Position numbers and translations under genes: made by a program. DNA of 64,000 bases from Amphimedon queenslandica (Eukaryota > Porifera > Demospongiae > Haplosclerida > Niphatidae): NCBI RefSeq assembly GCF_000090795.2, contig NW_003546248.1:755752-819751 (forward strand). Reading direction: 5' to 3'. The notes under the pieces were generated by a model. That model saw nothing but the letters and a program-made list of their open reading frames with translations, had not been told where the DNA came from and searched no databases. This document shows positions 37,158-49,259 of this stretch, one piece after another (positions within the stretch are counted from its first letter, which is position 1; every line of letters begins with the position of its first letter).

Positions 37158-39045
37158 TCTATTTCAGTTGTTGATAGTAAGTGTAATTATCCAGCTGCTT
37201 GTAATTCAATGGAGAACCTCTTCATTCATCGTGACCTTGTTGGTAAAGATTTATTTCACAGGCTCATCGCTACCCTCAGAGACTATAAGGTAGGCATACA
37301 TTACATACGTACATGTACATACATTTACATGTACAAATGAGTCTGTGTATATTATGTATATATAAATTAACATTCTCTTTGCCATCTCTTTATAATTCTT
37401 GTCATTTTTAATTGGAGAGCAAATTGGAATGTTTTGGATGTACATCTTTCCTTATAATTCCAGTAGCACCCTCTCTCTATATTAGTACACAATTACATAG
37501 CAATTATCATTCCTTGAGAATCAATTTTGAATGAGACAAACAAACACATGTGCCATGTAAGCATGTACATGATATATGTGTATATCTTTGAAGATCATTG
37601 AAGTATCACTTTTATTTTTCCAGGTCAAGTTTTACCCAGGTCCTAAAATGGCATCACTGCTACCCTTCCCGGAGACAGGGGGTGTGTCCCAGCTCCGTAA
37701 AGAGTACAGTGGGCTGGAGTGCTCTGTGGAGATAGTCAATAACTTACAGGAGGCCATAGACCTCATTAATATTCATGGCTCCGCCCATACTGACTCTATT
37801 GTAACTGAAGACAGTGCGTTTGTGTGTCTAGCTGTCTGTGTTAATTAATATTAATAATCATGCTTATATTTGTATTTATTTTGTTTTTATTTTGTAGTGA
37901 ACGTGGCTGAGAGGTTTCTCCAACAAGTGGACAGTGCTTGTGTTTTTCACAATGTTAGCACCAGATTTGCCGACGGCTATAGGTAGGCACCATCGTCGAC
38001 ATGCACTTCACATCTGCTGTCTCTGTAATTATTTTATTTTGATATTTGTGTACATATACATTCACTACATTGTACATAGCTTGTACATAAATGTACTTGT
38101 ACATGACTTGATCGCTCATCTCTATAATTAATGTGGGCGGGAGTTTGTGGTACGTCTAACAATTTAATGTTGAGAACATTTGGAGAATTTTGTGGGAGAA
38201 ATGAAGAACTAATAATAGGAGGTGTACCTCCGCATTCTCCCCCCTCCAGTGCTCACTGACCCTGTTACTTAGATAATGACTGATAATGACTCCTGGAATG
38301 TTGTGGTAAAATATTAATAGTCCACCTATACTATACTATAGTAGCTTTTAATATTCTTATCTTTAATATGATTTTAGACTAGCAGTAGTGTATTAATTTC
38401 ATTATCATTATATTTCTCTATCCACTTACATTTATAAGGTTTGTTTAAATGGTGTGTGGGCTGGTTGTTTCAGTCGCAGCATAGTTTAATGGGATAATTA
38501 TTACATGCTGCATTAGGTTACAATGATCCTCTTGTTTTTATGTTTATCTGCTAATACTAACCAAAGCATGCACCACACCTTAATTAAGGCACATTAATGA
38601 CACATGCAGGCATGCAACTAACCCTTCTTATATGTCATCTGTGAAGTATCAGTTAAATTTTTTTGTACCTAATAGAAAATTAAATCTAAAACAAATAAGG
38701 CCCTTACAATACCCTGATGTAAGTTTATCAACTTACAAACTTCATCTGTAAGGATTATGCCTATAATAATGTTCATTTCTCAGTAAATGTAAACCTTTCA
38801 TTTTGTTGTTTAGGTTCGGTTTAGGTGCTGAAGTTGGCATAAGCACAGGTCGGATTCACGCCCGCGGTCCCGTGGGGATGGACGGTCTATTAACAACAAA
38901 ATGGCTGCTAAGAGGCAACGGACATATAGTTGAGGGACTTACCGATGACATGTATATTCATGAAGACCTTCGTAAACCTCCACCGCCAGAAATGGAGGAG
39001 GAGGAGACTCATGATGAAGAATACGTCCAACATACCAAAGAATAG
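32662..39045 (+). CDS. ALDH18A1: Delta-1-pyrroline-5-carboxylate synthase (bifunctional)
   Basis: Mitochondrial enzyme that phosphorylates glutamate and reduces it to glutamate semialdehyde for proline and ornithine synthesis. The N terminus is Arg-rich with few acids ([14 protein letters not shown]), fitting a mitochondrial target peptide. The glutamate 5-kinase domain shows [46 protein letters not shown], and [13 protein letters not shown]. The gamma-glutamyl phosphate reductase domain shows [41 protein letters not shown], and the catalytic cysteine in [12 protein letters not shown], then [20 protein letters not shown] near the end. About 15 exons. The C-terminal 40 residues are acidic. Both halves appear complete, so the enzyme should be functional. 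Confidence 0.95.
34150..34265 (+). repeat. Single copy of the 187-bp repeat family
   Basis: Carries agagaattctccatttt, ctgatgcatatgcatg and gtgtagaaagtttgagttga, the core of the array at 6380-7075. It lies in a P5CS intron directly after an exon end. Confidence 0.75.
35440..36115 (-). repeat. Tandem repeat, exact 177-bp period, in a P5CS intron (reverse)
   Basis: The word ccatgggctatagcc recurs with its cat at 35638, 35815 and 35992, each exactly 177 bp apart, with partial copies on both sides. It is the reverse complement of the arrays at 10150-10845 and 26330-27065, so it lies antisense to its host gene. Confidence 0.92.
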
Positions 39046-39454
39046 CTTTTCTCACTTATATATCAACTGATCAGTCTTTAATCATTCCTTGCTCGTAGAT
39101 TAAAAAATATTTTCAACTTTAATTCATCACTATGACTGTGATGGCCTTTTTCAGTAGCATATGGTTTTATATCATTGTACACAGTTTAGTGATTGAACTA
39201 CAACTTGTTAACTTAATTTCTACATAAATTTTATTAAGTATTGTTTTGTTTGTGCTTCTAAGTTGAATATTATAATAGTTACCGTACAAAACTTTTAGTC
39301 CTGACTTACTTTTAACACAGTGCACGCATTAGTCGAGATTTTCATTTATAATAATAAGAGCTGACATGATCATTATATAAAATTAATGATAAAATATTGA
39401 AAACAGTTATGAACGATGGACACATATTTAATAATGAGTACACTATAATATCTC
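39046..39454. other. Convergent intergenic region, 3' UTRs
   Basis: Between the stop codons of P5CS (+) and the RhoGEF (-). AT-rich, with no open frame worth calling. Confidence 0.6.
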
Positions 39455-40536
39455 TCAGATTTCTTTAGCCCCTAGACTTGTTAGCTGATTGACCCATTTA
39501 CTCCTCTCCTCATTCCCTGTACTTAATAGTGATAGGACTGCCAGTTGTTGACCAAGCGTTGAGTGACAGAGTAGAGTGATGACAGGACGTGGTGACTCCG
39601 GAGGTAAGTGTATTTTGATACAGTTAGGAGGGAAAGGCTGATGGAGTAGGTGATATGGGTGAGTCTGTGTGTATGTGTGTGTGTGTGTGCAAGTTGTAAA
39701 TAAACAATTATGTCATTCTATTACAACTCTCCCTACTCAGTATTCATTCATGCTGTTTGTCTCATATTACATCATTTACTCTAATTTATTCGTTTCCTCA
39801 TCTCTCTCTCTGTCTCTCTCTCTTTCCAAATATTTTCTCATTTCCTCCATTACTTTCCTACTACAGGTATGTCATGAATCATTGCATAAATATTCTTAAA
39901 ACATAATGCATTAGCTTTTCTATAGCATGCCGGTACTAATAGTAATGCTTTTGAAGTGTATGTGTGTTTATGGTATACCAAAATGAGTGTGTGTGTGTGT
40001 GAACATCAAAGAGAAATGGCTAACTTTCTTGCTTGGCTGTCCCTTTATCTCTGCTATCAGTAACAAGTCCTTGAGCAATATCAATTGGACGTCAGAATAC
40101 GGTCGACCCCGTGAGTCCAACAGTTTGAAAGTTTCTTGCAGCTTGAGGTAACAGTTTGAGGACTTTAGAAGCGAAGAGCTGGGCTGCTCACGAATATGAT
40201 CCATAAGTGTCTGAAAAATAGGAATTGTTCACATTTTATTGCAACCGTAAAGCCGACTGCTAATTGTACAAGAACATGACCCACTCATTACAGTTTACAT
40301 AAGAATCAGAAATGAACTTTTGCCATTCTACTCTACACTCTCATGCCATTGCTAGGACACGCTTCATTGATGTTAGTAAGTGCATGGAATCTTTTGGTCA
40401 CCTGTGGAATGAAGCTCTCTGTTGAGAGCTGAGTTACAGGAGGCCAGTATATCATTTCACTCAATTCAAGGAGCTCCAGTGAGCATCTCTGCTGAGCAAT
40501 GGCTGATTCTAGCTCCTCTGTTGGGAGAAAAGAAGG

Positions 40537-40575
<39 letters not shown>

Positions 40576-43492
40576 AGAGAAGGTGGGGGAGAGAAGTGTG
40601 GGTAGAGGAGAGACAGAGAGAAAGGAGGAGGGAGAGAAAGAGTGAGATATTTGAAATTAGTCAAATGAAGAGGGAGAGCTAGAGACACGAGTGAGAGGGG
40701 TCAAAGCTTACTTAATGACACCTTAAATGCTTTTATTGTCGAATGCAGAACGGCTCTGTGATTAGGATCAGTGGTGTGCTTAAGCACATTCTAAGTAAAA
40801 TAGATTTCAATGTAACAAGTGATTATATCATTATCAAAACACTCATCACCACCATGCCACGCCATTATCAGCAACACTTACATCCAGTAACAACTGATAG
40901 TGACACTGATGCTGCATTGGGGCTATGAGTAAATCATTAATGTCACTTCTCTGTACAGACGGGCTTGACCTGCATAACTAAAAAGAATGATAAATAATAT
41001 CATATATAATAATCTAATTTTAGGCAGGAGAAATTTGGCCAAATAAAATTGTCCATGCTTAAATTTGTTCAATTAAAACTTAGTGATCACTAAAAATATG
41101 GCAAATTTCCTCTTTCCAATATAATAAGAGCTAGTAGCTAACGTACTCTTAGATAATCGTGGTAAGTTGGTATTTTCTCTAAGCTCTTGATGTAGCCTCT
41201 TTGCTGCTCAAAATTAGTGCAAAATGTCTTGTAAACCGGATTGAACTTGTGTCCAAACTGCAAGGGGTGATGATGAGGAGGAGGAAGGAGGTTCTAATTA
41301 TAACTAAATAGGGACACTTACCATGCTAAAGGACAGGACTAGCTCATTTGGGAGAGCCACGTTATCCTGTGAACGACCTTCGAAGAGCTTCAGCAGGTCA
41401 TTAGCAATGGAAGAGCTCAGCTATGATTTAACAAGAGACTCAATGATAGCTCTAAGTATCAGCGTCCCTTACCTCACAAAGCTCTGAAAGGTTTGCAAAT
41501 ATTTTTTCTATCTTTGCTTCCTCTAGGACCCTGTGAAAGTGAAGCTCTTCAAGAAATCCTTTGTAAACCTGCAAATCCATTGAATGAAGTGACAATGACA
41601 TAAAGGAAGACATGAATCACCTGCTCCAAGGGCTGGAGCTGCTTTGTTAAGTATTTGGTCTCAGCTTGAAAGAGCTCCCAGACTGCATCTCTGTATTTCT
41701 CGTCTTCCCTTGACTTACAGTTCCTGTCAGTACAGAATACTGACCAATGGAGGCCCTGAGAGGAAGAAAGGGAGAGAAGGGAATATATAAAACAAAAGGA
41801 TAAAGTACACGGAGAGGAAAGTAGAAGGAAAAGATAGAAATAAAAATAATAAAAAGAGGATATCTGATTTGGTTCAGTACATCATTTTCTAGGAAGAGAA
41901 GAGGAAACTGGGAGACATCAGGAGGGGGAAATGCAATAACAACACCTTGTGTTATGACAACATATGCTCTTACAAGGACCAGAACACATTCATACATACA
42001 TACAACACATTCACAGACTCATGTACATGCCATATGTGCCGAAACAACATACATACATGCATACTAACAACATACATACATGCATATACATTCATTCATT
42101 CATTCATTCATTCATTCATTCATTCATTCATTCATAAGAACAAACCAAATATTCGCTAAGTGGGTCTGGTTTAATATTAGCTGATTTCTTAAAGTTTTGA
42201 AACAGGTTATCAACGTAATCAGACGGAGGGTTAGAGTCTTCCGGAGGAGGACGAGGCCTTCGCTTCCAAAATGATCCAGACCTTTGTCTTACTATTGCCG
42301 GAGCAAGAAAGAAAGAAAACAAAAGGGTAAATGAATGTTAACACAACATAAACAACTCACCGTTTATCTTTTCATCTCCATTCGAACGGGATCTCTCCAA
42401 ACCTTTCCTCTGTATCTGCTCATCACTCTTAGAGAACTCGCTATTAAGAGCTGTGCACCAAACAGAGGAGCTTGAACACGTGAGCCATAATGGTTCTTAC
42501 CTCTTTGATCCAGTGACATTGATTTCACATCATCACTCGGCATCTCTGGGCTATAAAGAATAGATTATAATGTTGATAGAAGAGAGTTTGAAAGAGTGCA
42601 TGTACATGCGTACACAATGTTACATTTGAATATAATGTTAATTATGAAAATCTAAGACAAAGAATTCATAGTATAGTAGAATATCAAGTGATTATCGTGA
42701 GCATATGTACATGTAAGCTAAGTCACATTGCCTGTGTACATATCCACAATGTAAAAATATAATAAATATTATACATGTAACTTGAAATTTATACAAATAA
42801 AGATTATCTACTTTTGGTACAATGAATGTGTATAGATAATGCACGGCAACTCACGCAAAAGTCACTTCCTTAAGAATAGTAGGTGGTTTCTGTTTACAAT
42901 AGAATTATAATGAAACAGAAAGGCAATGCATTGTTTTCCGTACCTCTCTCTCTTGCTTAACGTCTCTCAGGAGAATAGGAATGGGAGCCAGTGTACTGGT
43001 CGCTGATCCTCCTCCTCCTGTTGCTCCAAGGGAAGGAGTTGGCGATAACTGATAGTAGGATAGTGTGATATATCAATTGTTAATAACAATCCCATGGCCA
43101 ATGGGTATACTCACTTGTTTTGTAAAGATGAAAGACCCACCATTAGTCTGGAATGAAAAATGAAACATACCATAAAGTATTATAGCTTTACTACTAATGC
43201 ACTGTGCAGTGTAGCAGACATACAAAAAGTAGATGTCACGGTGCAATTTCTAAGAAATGTTGATGTATTGTAGAGTGCAACATTACAAATACCAGATGGT
43301 AAGTCATATGGTATAATGTGCCACTTTTAGCCATATAGTATACAATAGAGAGAAATCATGTTTGTTACTATAAGCTACTTCAAGGAGGTGTTTGGCGAGG
43401 CAAGGATGCCAATTTGGCAACACTTTAACATTATTATTATTATTAACTTGTTGATACATTTTGAACAATAATTGATTTATCTATTCTATTCT

Positions 43493-43526
<34 letters not shown>

Positions 43527-44164
43527 TCTTATCTCATGTGTTTTATAATAACAATTTCTAACCTTTGCATTTCCAGGACTCTCTTCATCACTCTGATTCA
43601 CTACTACATTAGAGAGCAGATAAGATATGAAGCATATCAAATATCAGATAAACAATAACAAACTGACTTGGAGCGGACTCTTGTACAACAACAAGCTTCG
43701 GTGATGACATCCCTCCTCTCTATGATGCAAAAGGTGTGGTAAAATAAAAATCGTACACTTTCAAGTACTGCATGCATTTAGCAGACAAAACAAAACTGAC
43801 CGAGGTAGGGCTTTCTGGACAATTTAGTTGATCTGTATGGCAAAGAGAGAGGAGGAGAGATGAACGTGTTTTTAATCATAGGCTGTAGTGGCTTACATTG
43901 TTTGCTGTCTTCTCCATTGCTGTGCGTCCTGTAGAGCAGGTCCTGGTACATTTCTTGTAAGTGCTTTATCTTGCTAAGCCCGTCCAACTCTCTCTTCAAG
44001 GACTGTTGTAGCATCTCTTTGAGTCTCGTGTTCTCGTCTTCTATCGATCTGGTCCTTCTCCTTTTCATTATGAAACTGCTCGAAGTGGTTCTTGATCGCG
44101 GACGGGACAAGAACTGGTCCAAGGATTGCTGTATTGCTACAAGCTGATCAGCCTGGTGTTCCAT
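39455..44164 (-). CDS. Dbl-family Rho guanine-nucleotide exchange factor (DH-PH)
   Basis: Start taken as the ATG at 44164 (MEHQADQLVAIQQ); an upstream ATG at 44214 meets a stop after seven codons. The N terminus is a predicted coiled coil (ENTRLKEMLQQSLKRELDGL), then low-complexity linkers and a proline-rich basic exon near 42150-42300. The DH domain starts near 41750 with AVWELFQAETKYLTKQLQPL (conserved region 1) and continues through KIFANLSELCELSS, FCTNFEQQRGYI and NDLLIAPMQHQCHYQLLLD. The PH domain follows: SRGRPYSDVQLILLKDLLLI and a final helix ERSKWVNQLTSLG ending at 39455. DH-PH proteins load GTP on Rho-family GTPases at membranes. The layout recalls the PLEKHG5 type. Conserved region 3 has QHQ where QR is usual. 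Confidence 0.8.
42089..42136 (+). repeat. (ATTC)n microsatellite in a RhoGEF intron
   Basis: About a dozen ttca/attc units, preceded by a degenerate acatacatac region from about 41990. It lies just beyond a donor site of the GEF gene on the minus strand. Confidence 0.9.
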
Positions 44165-44664
44165 TTCTTCAGTTCTGCTTGTCTTTAATTTCACGCAGGC
44201 GTGGGTGTATTCATGCAAAATGAAATAAAGAGGGCGTTAACCTCAGATTTTTATCCATGTGAGTTTAATGAGTTTATCCTGTTTATCCATCTGCTGTGCC
44301 TGCCATCATAATCTTTTATCCTGCAGTTTCAATTTAATGCCTCATTGACTTGCAGGGTAATCTAATGAAGCATGATACATTAGATCTATAGGTAGTAGAT
44401 CTAGAACAATTATTTTCAAAATTCAAAATTTTGAATTTAAAAATCCATTTAAAATTAAAAATTTGAAATTTATACGCACAAAAGAAATTTTGATATCATT
44501 AAAAAATAAGAAGGTCTATTATATTTATATTAACGCCCAGCTTGTTTAGGGCGTAAATTTTAATTTAATTAAGATTTAAGTTCCTTGGGCGTTGCCCTTG
44601 TTTCTGAGCTGGTTTTTTGTAAACAACCAAACACAAGACCTGCCATTGGCTCTGATTCCACACA
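44165..44664. promoter_or_regulatory. Shared upstream region of RhoGEF and PARP3
   Basis: A 500-bp gap between divergent start codons. The part near 44410-44480 is extremely AT-rich with short mirror-like attttgaatttaaaa words. No exon was found. Confidence 0.45.
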
Positions 44665-47600
44665 ATGCCTCCAAAGAAGAGACAAAGAAAGACAGCAGCT
44701 GCCAAAGAAGAAGATGAGCCCACGACTAGTGCAGTAGCTCCTCTGAACCCAGCAGCCCTTACTGTCACACAATTAAGAGCTGAACTGAGTAAAAAAGGAC
44801 TCGACACGACTGGAAAGAAAGCACTGCTAGTTCAAAGACTCACTGACTCTTTGAAGTCGTCCGATGAGCCATCCACTACCAAAAAAGTGAGTATTTTTAT
44901 TACTTTTTAATTTATTATTGCACAATGTAAAAAAACAGTCAATTGTGAATTACCGTATAGTGGGAAAATTTGCACAGAGCTTTATTTTGGCAATTGACAG
45001 TGATAAAATCGCCAAAATAAAAACCGCCATTTTGCTTTATTCTGAGCACGCTCACTGACATGTGGCTGCAAAGTTGCCAAATTATTAAGCGCCACCAAAT
45101 TTCAGATGATTATGTTATTTATGCTTGATTTTGAAATGATAAATTTTAATGCATTATGTTATAATTGGGTGATTATGATCAGAATAATTGAAACAAAAAT
45201 ACTAGCATTTTAATATTATTATTAATGTCCATTAACAGGCAAAGACAGAAGACCCAGCAGAGGATGAGGGAGAGGAGGAGATTGACACGACTGAAGGCGA
45301 ACTGACGTATAGCAAAGCAGCTGCTGCTCTTAGACAAGCCGACAAGAAAGAGAAAGGAAAACGACAAAGAACTGTAGACACACACATACCCTGGTACACC
45401 AATTACGAGGTAACCACGGTTACAGACTCCACCCACTTTACGCACCTTTAATGATAGGTTGTTGATGATTGGGACTGCATGCTGAATCAGACGAACATTG
45501 GACATAACAACAACAAGTTCTATGTTATTCAACTACTTAGTAATAAAAACTCGGGCTATTTTCACGTATGGAATAGGTGCGTTTGTATTGAAGTATGTCG
45601 AAATTATTATAATAAATAATTTGGTGGTGTCAGTGTCAAAATGTATAATGTTGCATTGAATAATAATTTGATTTAATTGTTTTTGCAGCTGGCGTGATGT
45701 AATTTCAAATAAAGTCCTCACTTTTAAAGATTATAGCACTAATCACAAATTTGTACTTTTTTTATTTCTCAGGTGGGGCCGTGTCGGAGAGCCTGGCATG
45801 AATGCAATGAAAGGCCCTTTCCACGCAATGGATGCCGCAACAAAGGAATTCGCCAAAAAGTTCAAAGACAAGACAAAGAACGACTGGTCCGACCGGGACT
45901 CCTTCACCCCTCACGCCGGGAAATACACACTCATTGAAATGGGAGGGGACGACGATGAGGATGAGCCAATGGTGAGTGGAGAAAGGGCTGGTTACGCCAT
46001 AATGATGAATGATGATGAGTGTTGTTGTTGAATAGGATGTAATTGAGGACGTGGATACGGGTAAACCGAAGAAGATCAAACCCTGTACTCTGGACAAGCC
46101 AACGCAGAACCTGGTCAAACTTATCTTTGACAACGACATGTTCCGAGAAGCCATGAAGACTCTTGAAATTGGTGAGTCAGTTATGATGGCTGTAAAAATA
46201 AGATTCTCTTTTAATGTTCTTTTTTTGATATTTTAATATTATATTTTGGGTCTTCATTTAAATGTTTTTTGTCTAACAGACACAAAGAAAATGCCATTAG
46301 GGAAACTCAGCAAAGCACAGATTGCAAAAGGATTTGAGGTACATACTATTAGGAGTACATGTACATGTACTTAGGCTGTACATTTGTGACTCTTGTATTT
46401 CATGTACATGTAAGACCTAATCTCGTGTATGCTATATTTCATTGGTGATGCTTTAAAATAAACTCTAAAGGCTAGAAATGCCTGGAATTTCACCAGTTTA
46501 CATAATAGTGTGTCATTTTACTACCATAGGCACTAGAGGCACTAGAATCGGCCCTCCAGAGTAAAGCTTCAAGAGCTAAACTTAGTGAACTCTCGTCAAA
46601 ATTTTACACAATCATTCCTCATGATTTTGGTCGCCGGATACCACCTGTCATTGACAACCAGGAGCACCTGCAGAAGAAATTTGACATGTTAACTGTAAGT
46701 CACCTTATCACTTAACTGGAGGCAGGCAAGACAGTTGTATGCCATATAGAGCTAGAAAATTTGCAGTCTTTAAAATTAGACCAATGACTCCAAAATTTTA
46801 CTCCACCAAATTTATGGTATATTGACAGTAATGCTTTAGATGAACTTTTAGCACATTTACATGTAAGTGTATACTGCTTCACAATGGCTAACTATGGGAT
46901 AAGTAAAAAAATTGTATAAATTATTATACTTTTATAAAATTATCATATTATTCTAAAACTCACTGCCCATAGGTGCTAGGAGATATAGAGATAGCTCAGT
47001 CGCTACAGAAAGACAAGATTAAGACAGAGCAGCCCGATATTGAAGAGGTTCCCCATGAGTTTGACGTCAACTACGCCTCGCTAAAAGCAAAACTGGAGCA
47101 CGTGAAGAAGGAAGACTCTGACTACAAGATAATAGAGACCTATCTTAGACAGACCGAGCCTTCTTATCGTAAACTGGAAATAGTTGATATATGGCGAGTC
47201 AGTAGAGATGGAGAGGTAATTTAGTAGTACTATGTCTGATGCCTAATAGTATGTAGTCATAGTGATGGGGACTATACTACATGTTATGTGGACTATACTA
47301 CATGTTATGTGGCTACTTCATAATTGTTATTGCATTTTTTGATTCATACTTATGTTGTGTGTAAGTGTTGAGCTAATTCTGATTAAAATTGGATTTTTTA
47401 CAAAATTTTAAAATTTAGCATGTACGCAGCAATTATTAATTATTACTACTTCTCTTATGTTAACAGGCTGAAAGGTTTTCTGTTCACGACTCCATTGAGA
47501 ACAGACGACTTTTATGGCATGGAACTAACGTTGCTGTCGTTGCCGCCATTTTGAAAAGTGGTCTACGTATAATGCCTCACTCTGGGGGAAGGGTCGGCAG

Positions 47601-48476
47601 AGGAATTTACTTTGCCTCTGAAAACAGCAAATCTGCAGGATATGGTAAATATTATGATCTAGTCTTTTTAAATAATACATACTGTAGGGCGCCTTTTTTT
47701 TAGGGCTATAAATTTCGCGATTTTTTTAAAGATTCGCGAAAATCAAATCAATACGGTACAAGATGGCAGACGGCATAAATTCACGAAAATTAAATCCGCG
47801 AAATAAAAATCCACGAAATTCATAGCCCTCGAAAAAAAGGCGCCCTACGGTATAGTACTTGAAGTAAGTTCTTATTACTGTAGATGATTGGTAATTCCTT
47901 TCTTTATTAACCATCTATGCTTTAGTATAACTATCTATCGTTAAAATATTCAGGTATTCTATGTTTTTTTATATACATTAGTTGGATGTGCTAATAATAT
48001 TGGGATCATGTTTCTCAATGAGGTTGCATTGGGAAAAGAGCACTCCATCACTCGAGATGATTCTTCTTTGGTCAAAGCACCTGCCGGTCATGACAGTGTT
48101 GTAGCTAGAGGTCACACTGAACCAGGTCAGCTAATAATAGCCTTCTTATATGTGCTTCTTGTTATAATATTTATAGTTTTCTGTTTTCTTTAATTTGTTT
48201 CTTTTTACACTTTTCTCTCCCTCTTCCATCAGACCCAGCTCTAGACACTACTATTACCATAGATGGTAAGACTGTTACTGTACCACAGGGCAAGCCTAAG
48301 AGTCAACAAAAATACTCCACAAGTTCTTTCTCTCAGGTAATGCATGAAGAAGCAACATCACTGCTACTGCATCAATTCTTTCATTGCAGACTGAGTATTT
48401 GATCTACAAGGAGAGTCAGAATAGGATACGTTATCTCTTGAAGCTCAAGTTTGGCGGTCATAGTTTCTTTTTTTAG
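44665..48476 (+). CDS. PARP3: Poly/mono(ADP-ribose) polymerase PARP3 with N-terminal SAP domain
   Basis: DNA-damage-activated ADP-ribosyltransferase. ATG at 44665. Residues about 30-65 form a SAP DNA-binding motif (LTVTQLRAELSKKGLDTTG, then KKALLVQRL). The WGR domain follows (NQTNIGHNNNKFYVIQLL, WGRVGEPG), then the helical regulatory domain (KKMPLGKLSKAQIAKGFEAL) and the catalytic domain. The H-Y-E triad is intact: LLWHGTN, GIYFASENSKSAGY, and TEYLIYKES. MPHSGGRVGRGIYFAS and VVARGHTEPDP closely match animal PARP3 rather than PARP1 or PARP2. The last exon ends GGHSFFF, with stop at 48474-48476. About 12 exons. Human PARP3 lacks a SAP domain, so the N-terminal fusion is notable. Confidence 0.93.
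47335..47420 (+). repeat. Fragment of the 187-bp repeat family
   Basis: Contains acttatgttgtgtg, gttgagctaattctgatt and aaaattggattttttac, a degraded copy of the core seen at 6380-7075. It lies in a PARP3 intron. Confidence 0.55.
47680..47852. mobile_element. MITE with about 38-bp terminal inverted repeats
   Basis: Left end tactgtagggcgcctttttt, right end (reverse complement) taccgtagggcgcctttttt. The similarity continues inward through agggctatraatttcg. About 173 bp, no coding frame. TA at each end may be the target duplication. It lies in a PARP3 intron between catalytic-domain exons and is the best-preserved member of a family whose degraded relatives occur near 7795-7990 and perhaps 55110-55230. 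Confidence 0.8.
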
Positions 48477-48608
48477 ATAGAGAGAAATTTTAATAGAAGG
48501 GACAAATTAGCAAATAGACATAGAGATTTATTATGAAAATTATATTATTAGACTGTTATTATTATTATATACATTGACTTTATAGAGAGTGTTGTACAAA
48601 TGATAGAT

Positions 48609-49080
48609 CTATTTATTGTCTTTTTTTGGTGGTAACTTCAAATCCTTTAGCTCCTTCTCTATGTTCTCCTTAAAATGAGCACCGAATAATTTCAATCGCT
48701 CAATAAAATTTGAAGAAGTTGGAGGTAATCTTTTACTACCTGTAACGATAGTCTGTAATAATTATTATTGTTGTTTTCCTTATACATGTAGCTTAATGGA
48801 TGCATGCTCTTGTGTTTATGCCTACTGAGAGCAAAAGGTGCTTACTCCATAATTCTGAGAGTTTGAAGAACTGGTATAAGCTCAACTGAGCCAACCTCCT
48901 CATCAGCCTGGACTCTGAGAGCTAAAAGTAAAGTTTTGTTTCACATAGTGATCTGAATATCACCCAGTCACTTACATCTCTCTCTAGCTGAGCTTGTATA
49001 CGTCTTCTAAAACTACATAAATAAGTTTAAAATAAATCTAAAGCTGGCTAGACTAGATCTACTTACTATCCCCAAGGCAT
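48609..49080 (-). CDS. Small unrecognised basic protein, 4 exons
   Basis: A model of about 85 residues assembled from four short exons with matching phases: MPWG from the ATG at 49080, joined as Y to FRRRIQAQLERD, then LSESRLMRRLAQLSLYQF, then SKRLPPTSSNFIERLKLF and GAHFKENIEKELKDLKLP, ending at 48609. Donors (gtaag) and acceptors are good at each join. The product is short, basic and helical, without a signal peptide or membrane helix, and could be a mitochondrial or complex-assembly factor, but nothing specific identifies it. A different acceptor in the last exon would give another frame, so the model is provisional. Confidence 0.45.
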
Positions 49081-49259
49081 CTATGATCTCTGAACTCTAT
49101 TTCTAGCCAGTAGCCACGCCTAAAAACACTCCTTTTTTAAAAATACATTATCAGCTAGATCCAGCTCAGATAAGCAAGCAAAATAAATTCCTAAAATAGC
49201 AAACAAACCAGCATCACTACACAATAACAGCTGCAGCAGTATAATTAAATTATTTATAA

